From: Rhodospirillaceae bacterium
GTDB lineage: Bacteria; Pseudomonadota; Alphaproteobacteria; Rhodospirillales; Rhodospirillaceae
Reading direction: 5' to 3'
Assembly (NCBI GenBank): GCA_002737725.1
Contig: NSIP01000006.1
Location: 114,985 to 178,984, forward strand
Length of the DNA stretch: 64,000 nucleotides
The first letter of the stretch is position 1. Every line of letters begins with the position of its first letter. A model generated the notes under the pieces. The model ran no database searches, was not told where the DNA came from, and saw only the letters and a list, made by a program, of their open reading frames with translations. Positions 53,063 to 62,240 of this stretch are shown in pieces. The translations under genes and the position numbers were made by a program.

Positions 53063-54864
53063 TAAGCCGCTACCGCTGTGCCGAACAATTCCTCTTCCAT
53101 GTCCATGATGGAATTGCCACCGGCGAGGATGCTCGATAACAACGCGCCCGTTTTGGGCAGCATCTTGGCCATGTAGAAGTTGGCCGTCTTGACCTTGCTT
53201 TTGTAAAAGCCAGTTGGATCGTCGTTCTGCTTGGTTAAGGCCAGCTTGGCCATGCGTGCCCACAAGTAGCCCAGCGCCACGTAGCCAAACAGATTGAGCA
53301 GGTCCATGGCCGCCGCGCCCGCTTCGTTGGGGTTGCCCATGCCCTTTTGGGCGGTGGCACCCACAGCTTGCTGCAAACGTCCGAAGGCCTTGGCCAGCGC
53401 AAGCGTGTATTCTTCCATGGCCGGGTCAGACGCATTTTGTTCGATGAACTCTTGGACCGGATGGAAGAACGCGCGCAGGTAACGCCCATAATGCGCACCC
53501 ATTTTGCGGCCCACGAGATCGAGCGCCTGAATGCCGTTGGTGCCTTCATAAAGTTGCGTAATGCGCGCATCGCGCACGAACTGCTCCATGCCATGCTCGC
53601 GGATAAAGCCGTGCCCGCCGTAAATTTGTACGCCGATGTTGGCAACCTCGAAGCCCACATCGGTACCAAAGGATTTCACCACAGGCGTCAGCAATTGCAC
53701 CAAGTCATCGGCGGCTTGGCGTTCTTCGGCTGCCTCGGCCTTAGCGGAGCGGTCCAGCTCCAGCGCCACCCACATCACCAACGCGCGCACGCCTTCCGTG
53801 AGCGACTTTGCCGTCAGCAAGTTCTTGCGCACGTCGGGGTGAACGATAATCGGGTCTGCCGCTTTGTCGGGGTGCTGGGCACCCTTCAACGCGCGGCCCT
53901 GGATGCGGTCTTTGGCGTAGGCGAGGCCGCTTTGATAGGCCACTTCAGCCAGCCCTAAGCCTTGCACGCCCACACCCAAGCGCGCGGTGTTCATCATCGC
54001 GAACATGGCGCGCATGCCTTTGTGCTTTTCGCCCACCAACCAGCCAATCGCGTTATCGAAGTTCATCACACAGGTGGCATTGGCTTTAATGCCCATTTTG
54101 TGTTCCAGCGATCCACACGCCAAGCTGTTGCGTTGGCCAACACCGCCATCAGGTTTGGGCATGAATTTCGGCACAATGAACAGGCTGATGCCTTTCACGC
54201 CCGCAGGCGCTTCGGGAAGCTTCGCCAAAACCAAGTGGCAAATGTTCTGCGTCAGGTCATGTTCGCCCGCCGAGATAAATATTTTGGTCCCGGTGATTTT
54301 GTAGCTGCCGTCGGGTTGTGGGTCGGCCTTAGTGCGGATCAGGCCTAAGTCAGTGCCGCAATGGGGTTCGGTCAAACACATGGTGCCCGACCACGAGCCG
54401 TCGACGAATTTTGGCAGGTACGTTGCTTTTTGCTCGTCGGTGCCATAAAGCTCAAGTGCGTTATATGCGCCGTGGGTCAGGCCGGGGTACATGCCAAAGG
54501 CCATGTTAGACGAGCAAATCAACTCCTCGATCATCATGTTGATGGCCTTAGGTAAGCCTTGCCCGCCGTACTCGGGGTCGCAGGCAATGCCGCACCAACC
54601 GCCTGCCGCGAACTGTTGGTAAGCCTCTTTGAACCCCTTCGGTGTGCGCACCACGCCATTCTCAAACGTGCAGCCTTCTTCGTCCCCTGAAAGATTGAGC
54701 GGGAACAATACTTCGGTAGACAATTTTCCTGCTTCTTCCAGCACGGCATCGACCACATCGGCAGAAAAATCGCCGTAGCCTTTCAGGTTTTGCAAATCGT
54801 CGCCGTTGAACAACTCACGGAAGACGAACTTCATTTCGCGCAGCGGAGGTGTGAATGTGGCCAT
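53062..54864 (-). CDS. Acyl-CoA dehydrogenase with C-terminal extension
   Basis: A 600-residue FAD enzyme for the first step of beta-oxidation. MATFTPPLREMKFVFREL start, then PEYGGQGLPKAI, AFGMYPGLTHGAYNAL, SGTMCLTEPHCGTDLGLIRTKA, KITGTKIFISAGEHDL, GVQGLGLAEVAYQSGLAYAKDR, and QIYGGHGFIREHGMEQFVRDARI near residue 420. The C-terminal 120 residues are the extension seen in larger members. The catalytic Glu is not pinned by eye. It is the last gene of the minus-strand operon, 12 bases after the HAD/ECH gene. Confidence 0.93.
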   Translation of the reverse strand: MATFTPPLREMKFVFRELFNGDDLQNLKGYGDFSADVVDAVLEEAGKLSTEVLFPLNLSGDEEGCTFENGVVRTPKGFKEAYQQFAAGGWCGIACDPEYGGQGLPKAINMMIEELICSSNMAFGMYPGLTHGAYNALELYGTDEQKATYLPKFVDGSWSGTMCLTEPHCGTDLGLIRTKADPQPDGSYKITGTKIFISAGEHDLTQNICHLVLAKLPEAPAGVKGISLFIVPKFMPKPDGGVGQRNSLACGSLEHKMGIKANATCVMNFDNAIGWLVGEKHKGMRAMFAMMNTARLGVGVQGLGLAEVAYQSGLAYAKDRIQGRALKGAQHPDKAADPIIVHPDVRKNLLTAKSLTEGVRALVMWVALELDRSAKAEAAEERQAADDLVQLLTPVVKSFGTDVGFEVANIGVQIYGGHGFIREHGMEQFVRDARITQLYEGTNGIQALDLVGRKMGAHYGRYLRAFFHPVQEFIEQNASDPAMEEYTLALAKAFGRLQQAVGATAQKGMGNPNEAGAAAMDLLNLFGYVALGYLWARMAKLALTKQNDDPTGFYKSKVKTANFYMAKMLPKTGALLSSILAGGNSIMDMEEELFGTAVAA

Positions 54865-54875
54865 TGTCGCTCTCC

Positions 54876-57215
54876 TTAATTGCGCAGCGGTTTGCCGGTA
54901 TCGAGCATGTGCTCGATGCGGGCTAAAGTCGCCGATGTGTGCATCAAGTCCATGAAGGCCTTACGCTCAAGTTTTAGCAGGTCTTTTTCGGTGACGGTTT
55001 CGGTGTGGTTGGTCTTGCCGCCCGTCAGCACGTTCGCCAAGGCCAATGAGACTGTGACGTCATGTGGTGTGGCTTTGCCGGTGGCAACAAACCCTGATAG
55101 GGCCAGTTTCAACGCAGCAACGCCGGTTGCGCCAGGCAGCGAGATCACCGCATCCTTAGGCGGTTGATATCCATTCACTAACTCCAAGGCTTTGGCTTTA
55201 GCATCGGCCAGCACTTGGTCGCAGTTCATGGTGATGCCGTCTTTGGCCCGCAAGAATCCCATTTCCTTGGCTTCGAATGCAGACTTTGAAACCTGCGCCG
55301 TGCCGATCATCTCGAAGGCTTTGGCGACGGCTGGCATCGGTCCACCGGGCAATCGTTTGTCGGCCTTCGCGCGCAGCAGCATTTCCTTGCAGCCGCCCCA
55401 ACCGGGGATCACGCCCACGCCGACTTCGACCAGGCCGATGTAGGTTTCCGCATGGGCCACAATCGCGTCGGAATGTAGCAAGATTTCGCAGCCACCACCC
55501 AGCGCCATGCCCAAGGGGGCCGAGACGACGGGGAAGGGGGCTTGCTTCAAGGCCAGATAAGTTTTCTGGCCGTCTTCGATCATGCTCTCGATCTCGCCCC
55601 AGACCGCAATGTTAGCAGCGAACAGGGCCAGGCCAATGTTGGCGCCGACGCAGAAGTTCGGGCCCTCGTTGTAAATCACCAACGCTTTATATTGCGTGTT
55701 GGTTTTGAACAATTTCAGTGTGTCTTTGTAGGCCGCGAACGTCAGCGGATCAAGCGCGTTCATTTTTGAAGCAAACTCGAAACACAGCACGCCATCGCCA
55801 ATGTCCCACACCTGCGCTGACGGATTTTTGATGATGGGTTTTCCCGCACGTTTGATGTCGGCCAGTTTCAACACACCCGGCGCGCGCGGCACATCAACAT
55901 AGCTGCCGCTGGTTGTCAGGTATTGCAGCTTGCCGCCGTCGACGCGGTAGAACCCGCCTTTCTCAGCAGCTAGTTTCAGAAGCGGAGGCACGGCTGTGCC
56001 AGCTTTGGTCAGCTTCTCGGCAAACCAAGCTGCGCCCATTTTATCGATGGTCTCGAAGGGGCCCACATCCCAGCCGTAGCCGTCTTTCATGGCCTCATCG
56101 ATATCCACAATCGTACTGGCGATTTCTGGCACCAACGACGCCGTGTAAGCCAAGCCTTGGCTTGCGATCTTCCAGGCGTACTGGCCGCCCCGGTCGGGGT
56201 GTTCCACCAACGCCTTTAGCCCGCCTTTTTTCGACGCCTCTAAGCTCTCCAACACGGCCTTGGTCGAGGGACCATAGGTGCTGGTCTTCAGGTTGATACT
56301 TTCCTTCGACCGCTTGCCATCGGGCGACTTGGTCATTTTGTAAAAACCGCTGGGGCCTTTGCGACCAATCCAGCCATTTTTCAGCATTTCAGTAATGACT
56401 GCAGGCTGCCCATGGATGCGTTGATAGTCATCAGTTTTGGTCAGGCGCGATTGCATCGAATTGGCCACGTGGGGCATCAGGTCAAGACCCACCAAGTCGA
56501 TCAAGCCGAAGAGGCCAGTTTTGGGAATCCCAAAGGGTCGTGAGCCAATAGCGTCGGCTTCTTCCACCGTCAGGCCTAAATTGATGGCTTCCGCCACGCC
56601 GCATTGCATCCAGTAGGTGCCGATACGATTGGCGATGAAGCCAGGTGTGTCATTGCAAACGATAACGCCTTTGCCCAAGCGCACATCGCCGAATTGTTTG
56701 ATCTGATCAACGGCGTCTTTGCGGGTTTTGTCGGAAATCACGACTTCCAAAAGCCGCATGTAACGCGGTGGGTTGAAGAAGTGGGTGATCATAAAGTTTG
56801 GCACTAAGGATGCTGCCATGCCCCCGGTGAGATCTTTGAGGGGAATCGTCGACGTGTTCGACGAAACGATGGAACCCTTTTTGCGGTTGGCGTCTATCTT
56901 TTTGTAAAGATCTTGCTTGATGTCGATGCGCTCGATCACGGCTTCGATAATCCAATCGCAATCGCCCAACAGACCCAAGTGGTCTTCGGTGTTGGCGGCG
57001 GTCATGAGCTTCGCATTGTGTTTGCTCATGAAGGCAGCGGGTTCCACTTTCATCAACTTGGCAATCGCGCCCTCGGCAATGGCGTTGCGATTTTTGGCGT
57101 CCTTGGGGACGATGTCGAACAAGATTACCTCGACGCCCGCATTGGTCAGGTGCGCGGCAATGCCTGCGCCCATCACGCCTGCGCCAATCACGGCGGCTTT
57201 TTTGATGTCGGCCAT
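54876..57215 (-). CDS. 3-hydroxyacyl-CoA dehydrogenase/enoyl-CoA hydratase multifunctional protein
   Basis: A 779-residue multifunctional beta-oxidation protein. The N-terminal NAD-binding HAD domain starts KKAAVIGAGVMGAGIAAHL and continues ISDKTRKDAVDQIKQFG, VCNDTPGFIANRI; a C-terminal HAD domain follows. An enoyl-CoA hydratase (crotonase) domain occupies the last third, with VGANIGLALFA, PFPVVSAPLGMALGGGCEILLHSD and GLVEVGVGVIPGWGG. The order HAD-then-hydratase is opposite to E. coli FadB. I chose ATG 57215, with AAGGAG upstream. It works between the dehydrogenase and the thiolase in one operon. Confidence 0.93.
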   Translation of the reverse strand: MADIKKAAVIGAGVMGAGIAAHLTNAGVEVILFDIVPKDAKNRNAIAEGAIAKLMKVEPAAFMSKHNAKLMTAANTEDHLGLLGDCDWIIEAVIERIDIKQDLYKKIDANRKKGSIVSSNTSTIPLKDLTGGMAASLVPNFMITHFFNPPRYMRLLEVVISDKTRKDAVDQIKQFGDVRLGKGVIVCNDTPGFIANRIGTYWMQCGVAEAINLGLTVEEADAIGSRPFGIPKTGLFGLIDLVGLDLMPHVANSMQSRLTKTDDYQRIHGQPAVITEMLKNGWIGRKGPSGFYKMTKSPDGKRSKESINLKTSTYGPSTKAVLESLEASKKGGLKALVEHPDRGGQYAWKIASQGLAYTASLVPEIASTIVDIDEAMKDGYGWDVGPFETIDKMGAAWFAEKLTKAGTAVPPLLKLAAEKGGFYRVDGGKLQYLTTSGSYVDVPRAPGVLKLADIKRAGKPIIKNPSAQVWDIGDGVLCFEFASKMNALDPLTFAAYKDTLKLFKTNTQYKALVIYNEGPNFCVGANIGLALFAANIAVWGEIESMIEDGQKTYLALKQAPFPVVSAPLGMALGGGCEILLHSDAIVAHAETYIGLVEVGVGVIPGWGGCKEMLLRAKADKRLPGGPMPAVAKAFEMIGTAQVSKSAFEAKEMGFLRAKDGITMNCDQVLADAKAKALELVNGYQPPKDAVISLPGATGVAALKLALSGFVATGKATPHDVTVSLALANVLTGGKTNHTETVTEKDLLKLERKAFMDLMHTSATLARIEHMLDTGKPLRN

Positions 57216-57228
57216 TTTTTGATTCTCC

Positions 57229-58365
57229 TTACATGGCCTCAAGGACGGTCGCGATGCCTTGCCCGCCGCCGATGCACTGCGTTGCCAGCGCATACTTCTT
57301 TTTCTCGCGCTTGAGCAACGCAGCGGCCTTGCCGGTGATACGTGCACCCGTGGCCCCCAGCGGGTGGCCCAAAGCCAGTGCGCCGCCATCGATGTTGGTT
57401 TTCTTCAGATCAACGCCGAGTTCCTTCACCACGGCCAAACTTTGGGCCGAGAACGCTTCGTTGAGTTCAATAATGTCGATTTGGTCAAGCTTTAGGCCTG
57501 CGCGTTTCAGTGCTTTTTGGCTCGAGAGTACAGGGCCGATGCCCATGATTTCAGGCGCGCAGCCCGACACAGCAATCGACAAAATACGCGCGAGCGGGAT
57601 GAGCCCGTTTTTGGCTGCATATTCTTCCGAGCACACGATGACCGCCGAAGCACCGTCCGTGAGTGGCGAGGATGTGCCAGCCGTGACGGTGCCCTTTTCG
57701 TTAAATGCGGGTTTCAAGCCTGCCAATGTTTCGGGTGTGGTCTCGGGGCGGATGCAGCCGTCGGCATCAATCATGCCGCCTTCGCCGGGCACGGGAACAA
57801 TTTCATCTTTGAATTTGCCAGCCGCTTGGGCCGCCGTTGCGCGCTTGTGGCTTTCCACCGCAAAGACTTCCTGCTCGACGCGGCTGATGTTGTATTTTTT
57901 AGCCAGGTTCTCGGCCGTTTCGCCCATACCCATGTAGGCAGCGTGTCCGGCGTTAATGAGGATCGGATTGGGCATGGGGTTGAACCCGCCCATCATCACT
58001 CGGCTCATGCTCTCTATACCTGCGCATATAAAGGCCTCACCAGCGCCCATTTTGATGGCCCCAGCAGCCTGGTGAATGGCCTGCATGGATGATCCGCAGA
58101 ATCGGTTGATCGTGTCGCCGGCGATGCTGTTGGGCAAGCCCGCCAGAAAAATGATGTTACGTGCGACGTTTAAGCCTTGCTCGGCTTCAGGGAACGCGCA
58201 GCCCAGCGCCAAATCCTCGATGTGGTCAGGGTTGATTTTGGTGCGCGCAACCAAGGCTTTCACCACGGCTGCCGTCATATCATCGGGCCGTAATTTCTTC
58301 AGCGCGCCTTTGTTGGCGAGTGTAAAAGGCGAACGGGCATATCCCGCAATGACAACGTTACTCAT
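57229..58365 (-). CDS. Acetyl-CoA acyltransferase (thiolase)
   Basis: A 378-residue thiolase for the last step of beta-oxidation. The catalytic Cys is in NRFCGSSMQAIHQAA, the His in GGALALGHPLGATGAR, and the second Cys in ATQCIGGGQGIAT. Other marks: VVIAGYARSPF at the start, AGIESMSRVMMGG and NEAFSAQSLAVVKELG. It overlaps the merR stop by four bases (ATGA), so the two are coupled, and is followed 13 bases later by the HAD/ECH gene. A length of 378 fits FadA/AtoB-type enzymes, and the chain-length preference is not visible. Confidence 0.95.
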   Translation of the reverse strand: MSNVVIAGYARSPFTLANKGALKKLRPDDMTAAVVKALVARTKINPDHIEDLALGCAFPEAEQGLNVARNIIFLAGLPNSIAGDTINRFCGSSMQAIHQAAGAIKMGAGEAFICAGIESMSRVMMGGFNPMPNPILINAGHAAYMGMGETAENLAKKYNISRVEQEVFAVESHKRATAAQAAGKFKDEIVPVPGEGGMIDADGCIRPETTPETLAGLKPAFNEKGTVTAGTSSPLTDGASAVIVCSEEYAAKNGLIPLARILSIAVSGCAPEIMGIGPVLSSQKALKRAGLKLDQIDIIELNEAFSAQSLAVVKELGVDLKKTNIDGGALALGHPLGATGARITGKAAALLKREKKKYALATQCIGGGQGIATVLEAM

Positions 58366-58847
58366 GGCTTCGTTCTCCCTTGGTGTGTTTCCCCAGGAAC
58401 GGTTGTGAATTTTCGCGCTGGCGTTCTGGTGCGCCCGCGCTTCACTTTGATGCGTGTCACAGCTTCGTGTTCAATATGGCGCAGTTCCTTGATGGTGACC
58501 TGAAGGTCTTGCAGCTTGCCTTCCAGTTCCGCAATGCGTTCGCGACTTTTACTGACAACATAACCGAGTTGTTCAATGTGCTCAGAGTCCGAGCCGTAAA
58601 GTTCAAGGTAATTGCCGATTTCTGTCAGTCTGAACCCTAAGCGCTTGCCACGCAAGATCAGCAGCAATCGCGCACGGTCTACATAGGTGAACACGCGTAC
58701 AGTCCCGGCGCGCTCAGGTTTGAGCAGCCCGCGTGTCTCATAGAAGCGCACCGTGCGTGGCGTAACCCCCACTGCGCCCGCCAACTCGGCGGTGGAGTAA
58801 AAGTGACTGTGCGTCGCTGCAGGTTGCGGGGCTGATATGGTTGCCAT
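58362..58847 (-). CDS. MerR-family regulator of the beta-oxidation operon
   Basis: A 161-residue MerR protein: winged-helix SHFYSTAELAGAVGVTPRTVRFYETRGLLKPER with the RxFTYVDRARLLLI second part, then a coiled coil (YVVSKSRERIAELEGKLQDLQVTIKELRHIEHEAV) for dimerisation. There are no metal-binding cysteines, so it is not a metal sensor. MerR regulators of this type (LiuR-like) sit within acyl-CoA degradation operons in proteobacteria. It lies between fadD-like and thiolase genes, 1 base after the former and overlapping the latter by 4, so it is probably autoregulatory. The ligand is presumably an acyl-CoA. Confidence 0.9.
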   Translation of the reverse strand: MATISAPQPAATHSHFYSTAELAGAVGVTPRTVRFYETRGLLKPERAGTVRVFTYVDRARLLLILRGKRLGFRLTEIGNYLELYGSDSEHIEQLGYVVSKSRERIAELEGKLQDLQVTIKELRHIEHEAVTRIKVKRGRTRTPARKFTTVPGETHQGRTKP

Positions 58848-58848
58848 T

Positions 58849-60549
58849 CTAGGCCGCCCCTTGAGGAGCGGGAAGATCTTTGCCCGCCTCTTCTTGCCTC
58901 AGTTCTTTCTTCGAGAGCTTGCCGATGAGGGTTTTTGGCAAGACATCGCGGAACTCGACAAACTCGGGCCGTTCGATGGCTGATAATTTATCTTTCAGGA
59001 ACTCAGCTAACTCCTTCTCTGTCAGCGTTGCACCTTTCTTCAGTTTGATAAACGCTTTGGGGGCTTGGCCGCGATAGGGGTGATCGACGCCGATCACGGT
59101 GACTTCTTCGACTGACGGGTGCAACTGAATGGCCTCTTCGACCATACGCGGGTAGATCTTGAACCCTGAGGCGTTAATCATGTCTTTGATGCGATCAACG
59201 ATGAACACGTAACCGTCGTCGTCCATGGTCGCGACATCACCCGTATGAAGCGCGCCATTTTTTAGTACGTTGGTTGTTTCTCCTGGCTTATTCCAGTAGC
59301 CCTTCATCACTTGCGGCCCGCGGACGCAAAGCTCGCCTCGTTCTCCAATACCAAGCACACGGTCGTCATCGAACGAGCGAATTTCAACAATCGTGCCTGG
59401 CATCGGCAAGCCAATGGACCCGGCTTTATTCATGCCCACGGTTGGGTTGGTGCAAACGACTGGCGATGTTTCGCTCAAGCCATAGCCTTCAACCACGACG
59501 CAGCCGGTCAGCGCTTCGAACTGTTTTTTCACTTCGACCGGCAAGGCCGCGCCACCCGAGATGCACAGCTTGATCGAGGTCAGGTCGTATTTCTTGACCA
59601 GGGGTGAATTGTTGATGGCGGTGAAAATCGTCGGCACCGCCGGGAAGAAAGTGGGTTTGCGTTTATGAATCAATTTTAGACAGTCTTTCAAATCGAAGCG
59701 CGGCATCAAGATAATAACGGCGCCATATTCGAAAGCGCTGAGCATCACCACGGTCATGGCGAAGACATGGAAGAAGGGCAGCGCAGCCAGGAATCTCTCT
59801 TTGCCAAGTTGTGGGTTGTTGCACCAGCGCGCAACTTGATGCGTGTTGGCCGTGACATTGGCGTGTGTCAGCATGGCGGCTTTGGGCATGCCGGTTGTCC
59901 CGCCGGTATATTGAAACACGGCGATATCTTCTGTGGGATTGATCGCGACACGCTCGTAGTCGCCACGATTATCCAGCAACTCGTCGAACCACATTTGCAA
60001 CGGGTCTTCTTTGACGTCCGCTAACGTCTTGCGCCGAAACATCGAGAATAACACGCCCTTATGAGTAGGCATCGCGTCGGTCATAGAGCAGACGATGAGT
60101 TTTTTGAGTTTTGTGATGTCGAGGATTTTGCGCGCCTTGGGATACATGGCGGCCAGGTCCATCGTGACTAAAATATCGGCCCCAGCATCTTTGACCAGAT
60201 GTTCAAGTTCGCGATCCGCATACAGCGAGTTCACATTGACCACCGTGCCGCCCGCGAGCAGCGTGCCCATGTAGGCCAGTACATAATAATGTGTGTTGGG
60301 CAGCATCAATGCGACCCGCGTGCCCTTGGTTACGCCGATCTTTTGAAATCCTTTGGCCGCGCGCGCAGCCATGTGCCCAATCTCTTCGTAGGTCCAAAAA
60401 TTACCCAAAAATTCGAGGCAGATGTTGTCGGGGTAGTTTTTGACCGCGTTCAGAAAGCCCGCGTAGGCAGGCAACTGTGGAATGGCGGCATGCCAATCCA
60501 CGAATTTTGGGTAGCTTTTCAGCCAGGGGTAATCGCTATGTGCATCCAT
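58849..60549 (-). CDS. fadD: Long-chain fatty-acid CoA ligase
   Basis: A 566-residue AMP-forming acyl-CoA synthetase. Family marks are VFQYTGGTTGMPKAAMLTHAN (P-loop-like motif), EGYGLSETSPVV, GIGERGELCVRGPQVMKGYWN, GDVATMDDDGYVFIVDRIKDMI and GFKIYPRMVEEAI, with the catalytic Lys near GKLSKKEL at the end. I chose ATG 60549, with GAGGGATGAG upstream; the frame extends upstream to 60657 without family content. It is the first gene of the operon with merR, thiolase, HAD/ECH and dehydrogenase. A membrane-associated activating enzyme of long-chain acids is likely, and the exact chain length is not readable. Confidence 0.9.
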   Translation of the reverse strand: MDAHSDYPWLKSYPKFVDWHAAIPQLPAYAGFLNAVKNYPDNICLEFLGNFWTYEEIGHMAARAAKGFQKIGVTKGTRVALMLPNTHYYVLAYMGTLLAGGTVVNVNSLYADRELEHLVKDAGADILVTMDLAAMYPKARKILDITKLKKLIVCSMTDAMPTHKGVLFSMFRRKTLADVKEDPLQMWFDELLDNRGDYERVAINPTEDIAVFQYTGGTTGMPKAAMLTHANVTANTHQVARWCNNPQLGKERFLAALPFFHVFAMTVVMLSAFEYGAVIILMPRFDLKDCLKLIHKRKPTFFPAVPTIFTAINNSPLVKKYDLTSIKLCISGGAALPVEVKKQFEALTGCVVVEGYGLSETSPVVCTNPTVGMNKAGSIGLPMPGTIVEIRSFDDDRVLGIGERGELCVRGPQVMKGYWNKPGETTNVLKNGALHTGDVATMDDDGYVFIVDRIKDMINASGFKIYPRMVEEAIQLHPSVEEVTVIGVDHPYRGQAPKAFIKLKKGATLTEKELAEFLKDKLSAIERPEFVEFRDVLPKTLIGKLSKKELRQEEAGKDLPAPQGAA

Positions 60550-60804
60550 CTCATCCCTCGTGGACCTTGATTTTTCGATCCCGTGATCGCCCGCTTCAGG
60601 TCTTACGTTAGTAACCAGTGGGGAAACTTCAATGCCAATCGCTGACGTTAACATCACTTGCGAGACTGAGATTCTAAAGATTCAATATTGTGTTATTATT
60701 AAATGGCTTAATGGGCATTTCAGCCCCAGGCCATTCTCGTCGCGCTGGTTTTTGGTCGAGCACCGTCGCGTGGCGCGGGCCTATCCCGTGGCGTCTCGAT
60801 CACT
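60550..60804. other. Intergenic region upstream of the fatty-acid operon
   Basis: About 255 bases between the fadD start and the end of the SCP2 gene. It must contain the operon promoter and a binding site for the MerR regulator. An AT-rich patch near 60670-60710 could be a promoter, but I cannot point to a clean palindrome. Confidence 0.35.
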
Positions 60805-61128
60805 TTATTTGTCGAGCAGGCTTGAAAGCTTGAGGGCGATTCCCTTTGAGCCGAACACCTTGAGGTACCCCATGGTAAACGCGACCATGGGATTCAGGTC
60901 GCCGTTCATCAATTTCATCATATTCTCGGGCGAAAGGACCAGGGTTGTTTCCGCATCGTCGCTGGCGGGATTGGGTGTGATTTTGACCTCATCGCCAGTG
61001 GCGTCCAGCAGCACTTTGCCATCATCGCCCAAGTCGAAAAGCACGATGTGATTTAAGGGTTTCAGGACATCGGCCTGCTTTTGCATTTCACCAACGATCT
61101 CGTCCAAAGTCATGTTTGTCAATCCCAT
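60805..61128 (-). CDS. SCP2 sterol-transfer-family protein
   Basis: A 107-residue SCP2-fold protein: HIVLFDLGDDGKVLLDATGDEV, a TLVLSPENMMKLMNGDLNPMVAFTMGYLKVFGSKGIALKLSSLL end with the typical helix and amphipathic tail. SCP2 domains bind lipids or acyl-CoA. ATG 61128 is used; an internal ATG (MTLDEIV) lies at 61113. It lies upstream of the fadD-like operon on the same strand, and it is divergent from the SDR gene. A role as acyl carrier or lipid shuttle for the operon is inference. Confidence 0.88.
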   Translation of the reverse strand: MGLTNMTLDEIVGEMQKQADVLKPLNHIVLFDLGDDGKVLLDATGDEVKITPNPASDDAETTLVLSPENMMKLMNGDLNPMVAFTMGYLKVFGSKGIALKLSSLLDK

Positions 61129-61236
61129 TCACATCAATAAAATGCATCTTCACAGCTGATTATGAGCAATATTCGGTTGCGGTCCTGGAGGGATCGTCTC
61201 ACAACAACGCCCATATTGTCAGCAACAGGATTTGTC

Positions 61237-61962
61237 ATGCCAAGTGTTTTGATGACCGGTGCGAATCGTGGCCTTGGGTTTGGCCTTGTGAAACTCTATG
61301 CTGTCGAAGGGTGGCGCGTGTTTGCCTGCTGCCGCGACCCCAATAAGGCCAAAGGCCTCAATGAGTTGGCGGCCAAGTCGTCGGGCAAAGTTACGGTCCA
61401 TGCCGTCGACATCGAAAACCATGCCTCGATCGATGCGCTGGCGCTTCAGATCAAGGGGCAACCTATCGACGTGCTTTTGAATGTGGCTGGATACTATGGT
61501 CCGAAAATTGTCAGCGAACCCGGCGGGTTGCAAAAATTCGGCGAGAGCGATTACGCCGACTGGTCACGCATCTACAAAATAAATGTCATGGGTCACATGA
61601 AAATGTGTGAAGCGCTGATCGAGAACGTTGCGGCGAGCCAACACAAGAAGATCGTCAATATTTCTAGTATTGTTGGATCCATTGGCACCATCGGTCATGG
61701 TTACGGTGGCAATATGTATGGCTACCGGGCCTCTAAGGCTGCGCTGAATGCGATCACGCGCGGGATGGCCGAGGACATGAAAGCCCGCGGCATCATTGTT
61801 GTCGCCATGCATCCGGGGTGGGTGCGCACCGACATGGGCGGCCCCGGCGCCGATATTGATACCGACACCTCAGTCAAGGGTATGAAGAAGGTGATCGACG
61901 GCCTGAAGGCCGACGACATTGATAAGTTCATGACGCACGACGGCTCGACACTGCCCTGGTAA
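61237..61962 (+). CDS. Short-chain dehydrogenase/reductase 1
   Basis: A 241-residue SDR: cofactor motif LMTGANRGLGFGLVK (TGxxxGxG), NVAGYY at the NNAG position, catalytic Ser in NISSIVGS and Tyr/Lys in YGYRASKAALN, and PGWVRTDMGG at the end. The first residues, up to the ATG at 61237 (CAGGA upstream), are untranslated leader despite an open frame from 61162. It is close to the family of carbonyl and C-factor-like SDRs. It is followed by an 84-residue protein and then converges with SDR 2. Confidence 0.92.
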   Translation: MPSVLMTGANRGLGFGLVKLYAVEGWRVFACCRDPNKAKGLNELAAKSSGKVTVHAVDIENHASIDALALQIKGQPIDVLLNVAGYYGPKIVSEPGGLQKFGESDYADWSRIYKINVMGHMKMCEALIENVAASQHKKIVNISSIVGSIGTIGHGYGGNMYGYRASKAALNAITRGMAEDMKARGIIVVAMHPGWVRTDMGGPGADIDTDTSVKGMKKVIDGLKADDIDKFMTHDGSTLPW

Positions 61963-61984
61963 TCATCGCTGAAAGACACCACCC

Positions 61985-62239
61985 ATGCGTGCCATCCAAA
62001 TTCGCCAGCGCATCCTTGCGGTGCGTGTTGATCGCGACGAGAACGGCAAGTCACAATGCATTGTCGAATTGGACCCCAAACTGATCGAGACCGAGCCCTA
62101 TCCGTTTCGCCCTTTCCAGGACTGGCGCTATCTGAAGCCCGACGCTGCTCCGCCAGATATCCGGTCAGGCGCGGCGCACATCGACCCACACATGCCGTCA
62201 GCTCTGCGCGTCGAGTTGCGACGGCCGGGCCTTCTTTAG
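61985..62239 (+). CDS. Hypothetical protein, 84 residues
   Basis: Unrecognised. MRAIQIRQRILAVRVDRDENGKSQCIVELDPKL, then a Pro-rich tail (DAAPPDIRSGAAHIDPHMP). It is hydrophilic, without a signal or membrane segment. It follows SDR 1 after 22 bases and ends one base before the SDR 2 stop, so it may be a small partner gene. No function can be given. Confidence 0.55.
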   Translation: MRAIQIRQRILAVRVDRDENGKSQCIVELDPKLIETEPYPFRPFQDWRYLKPDAAPPDIRSGAAHIDPHMPSALRVELRRPGLL

Positions 62240-62240
62240 C

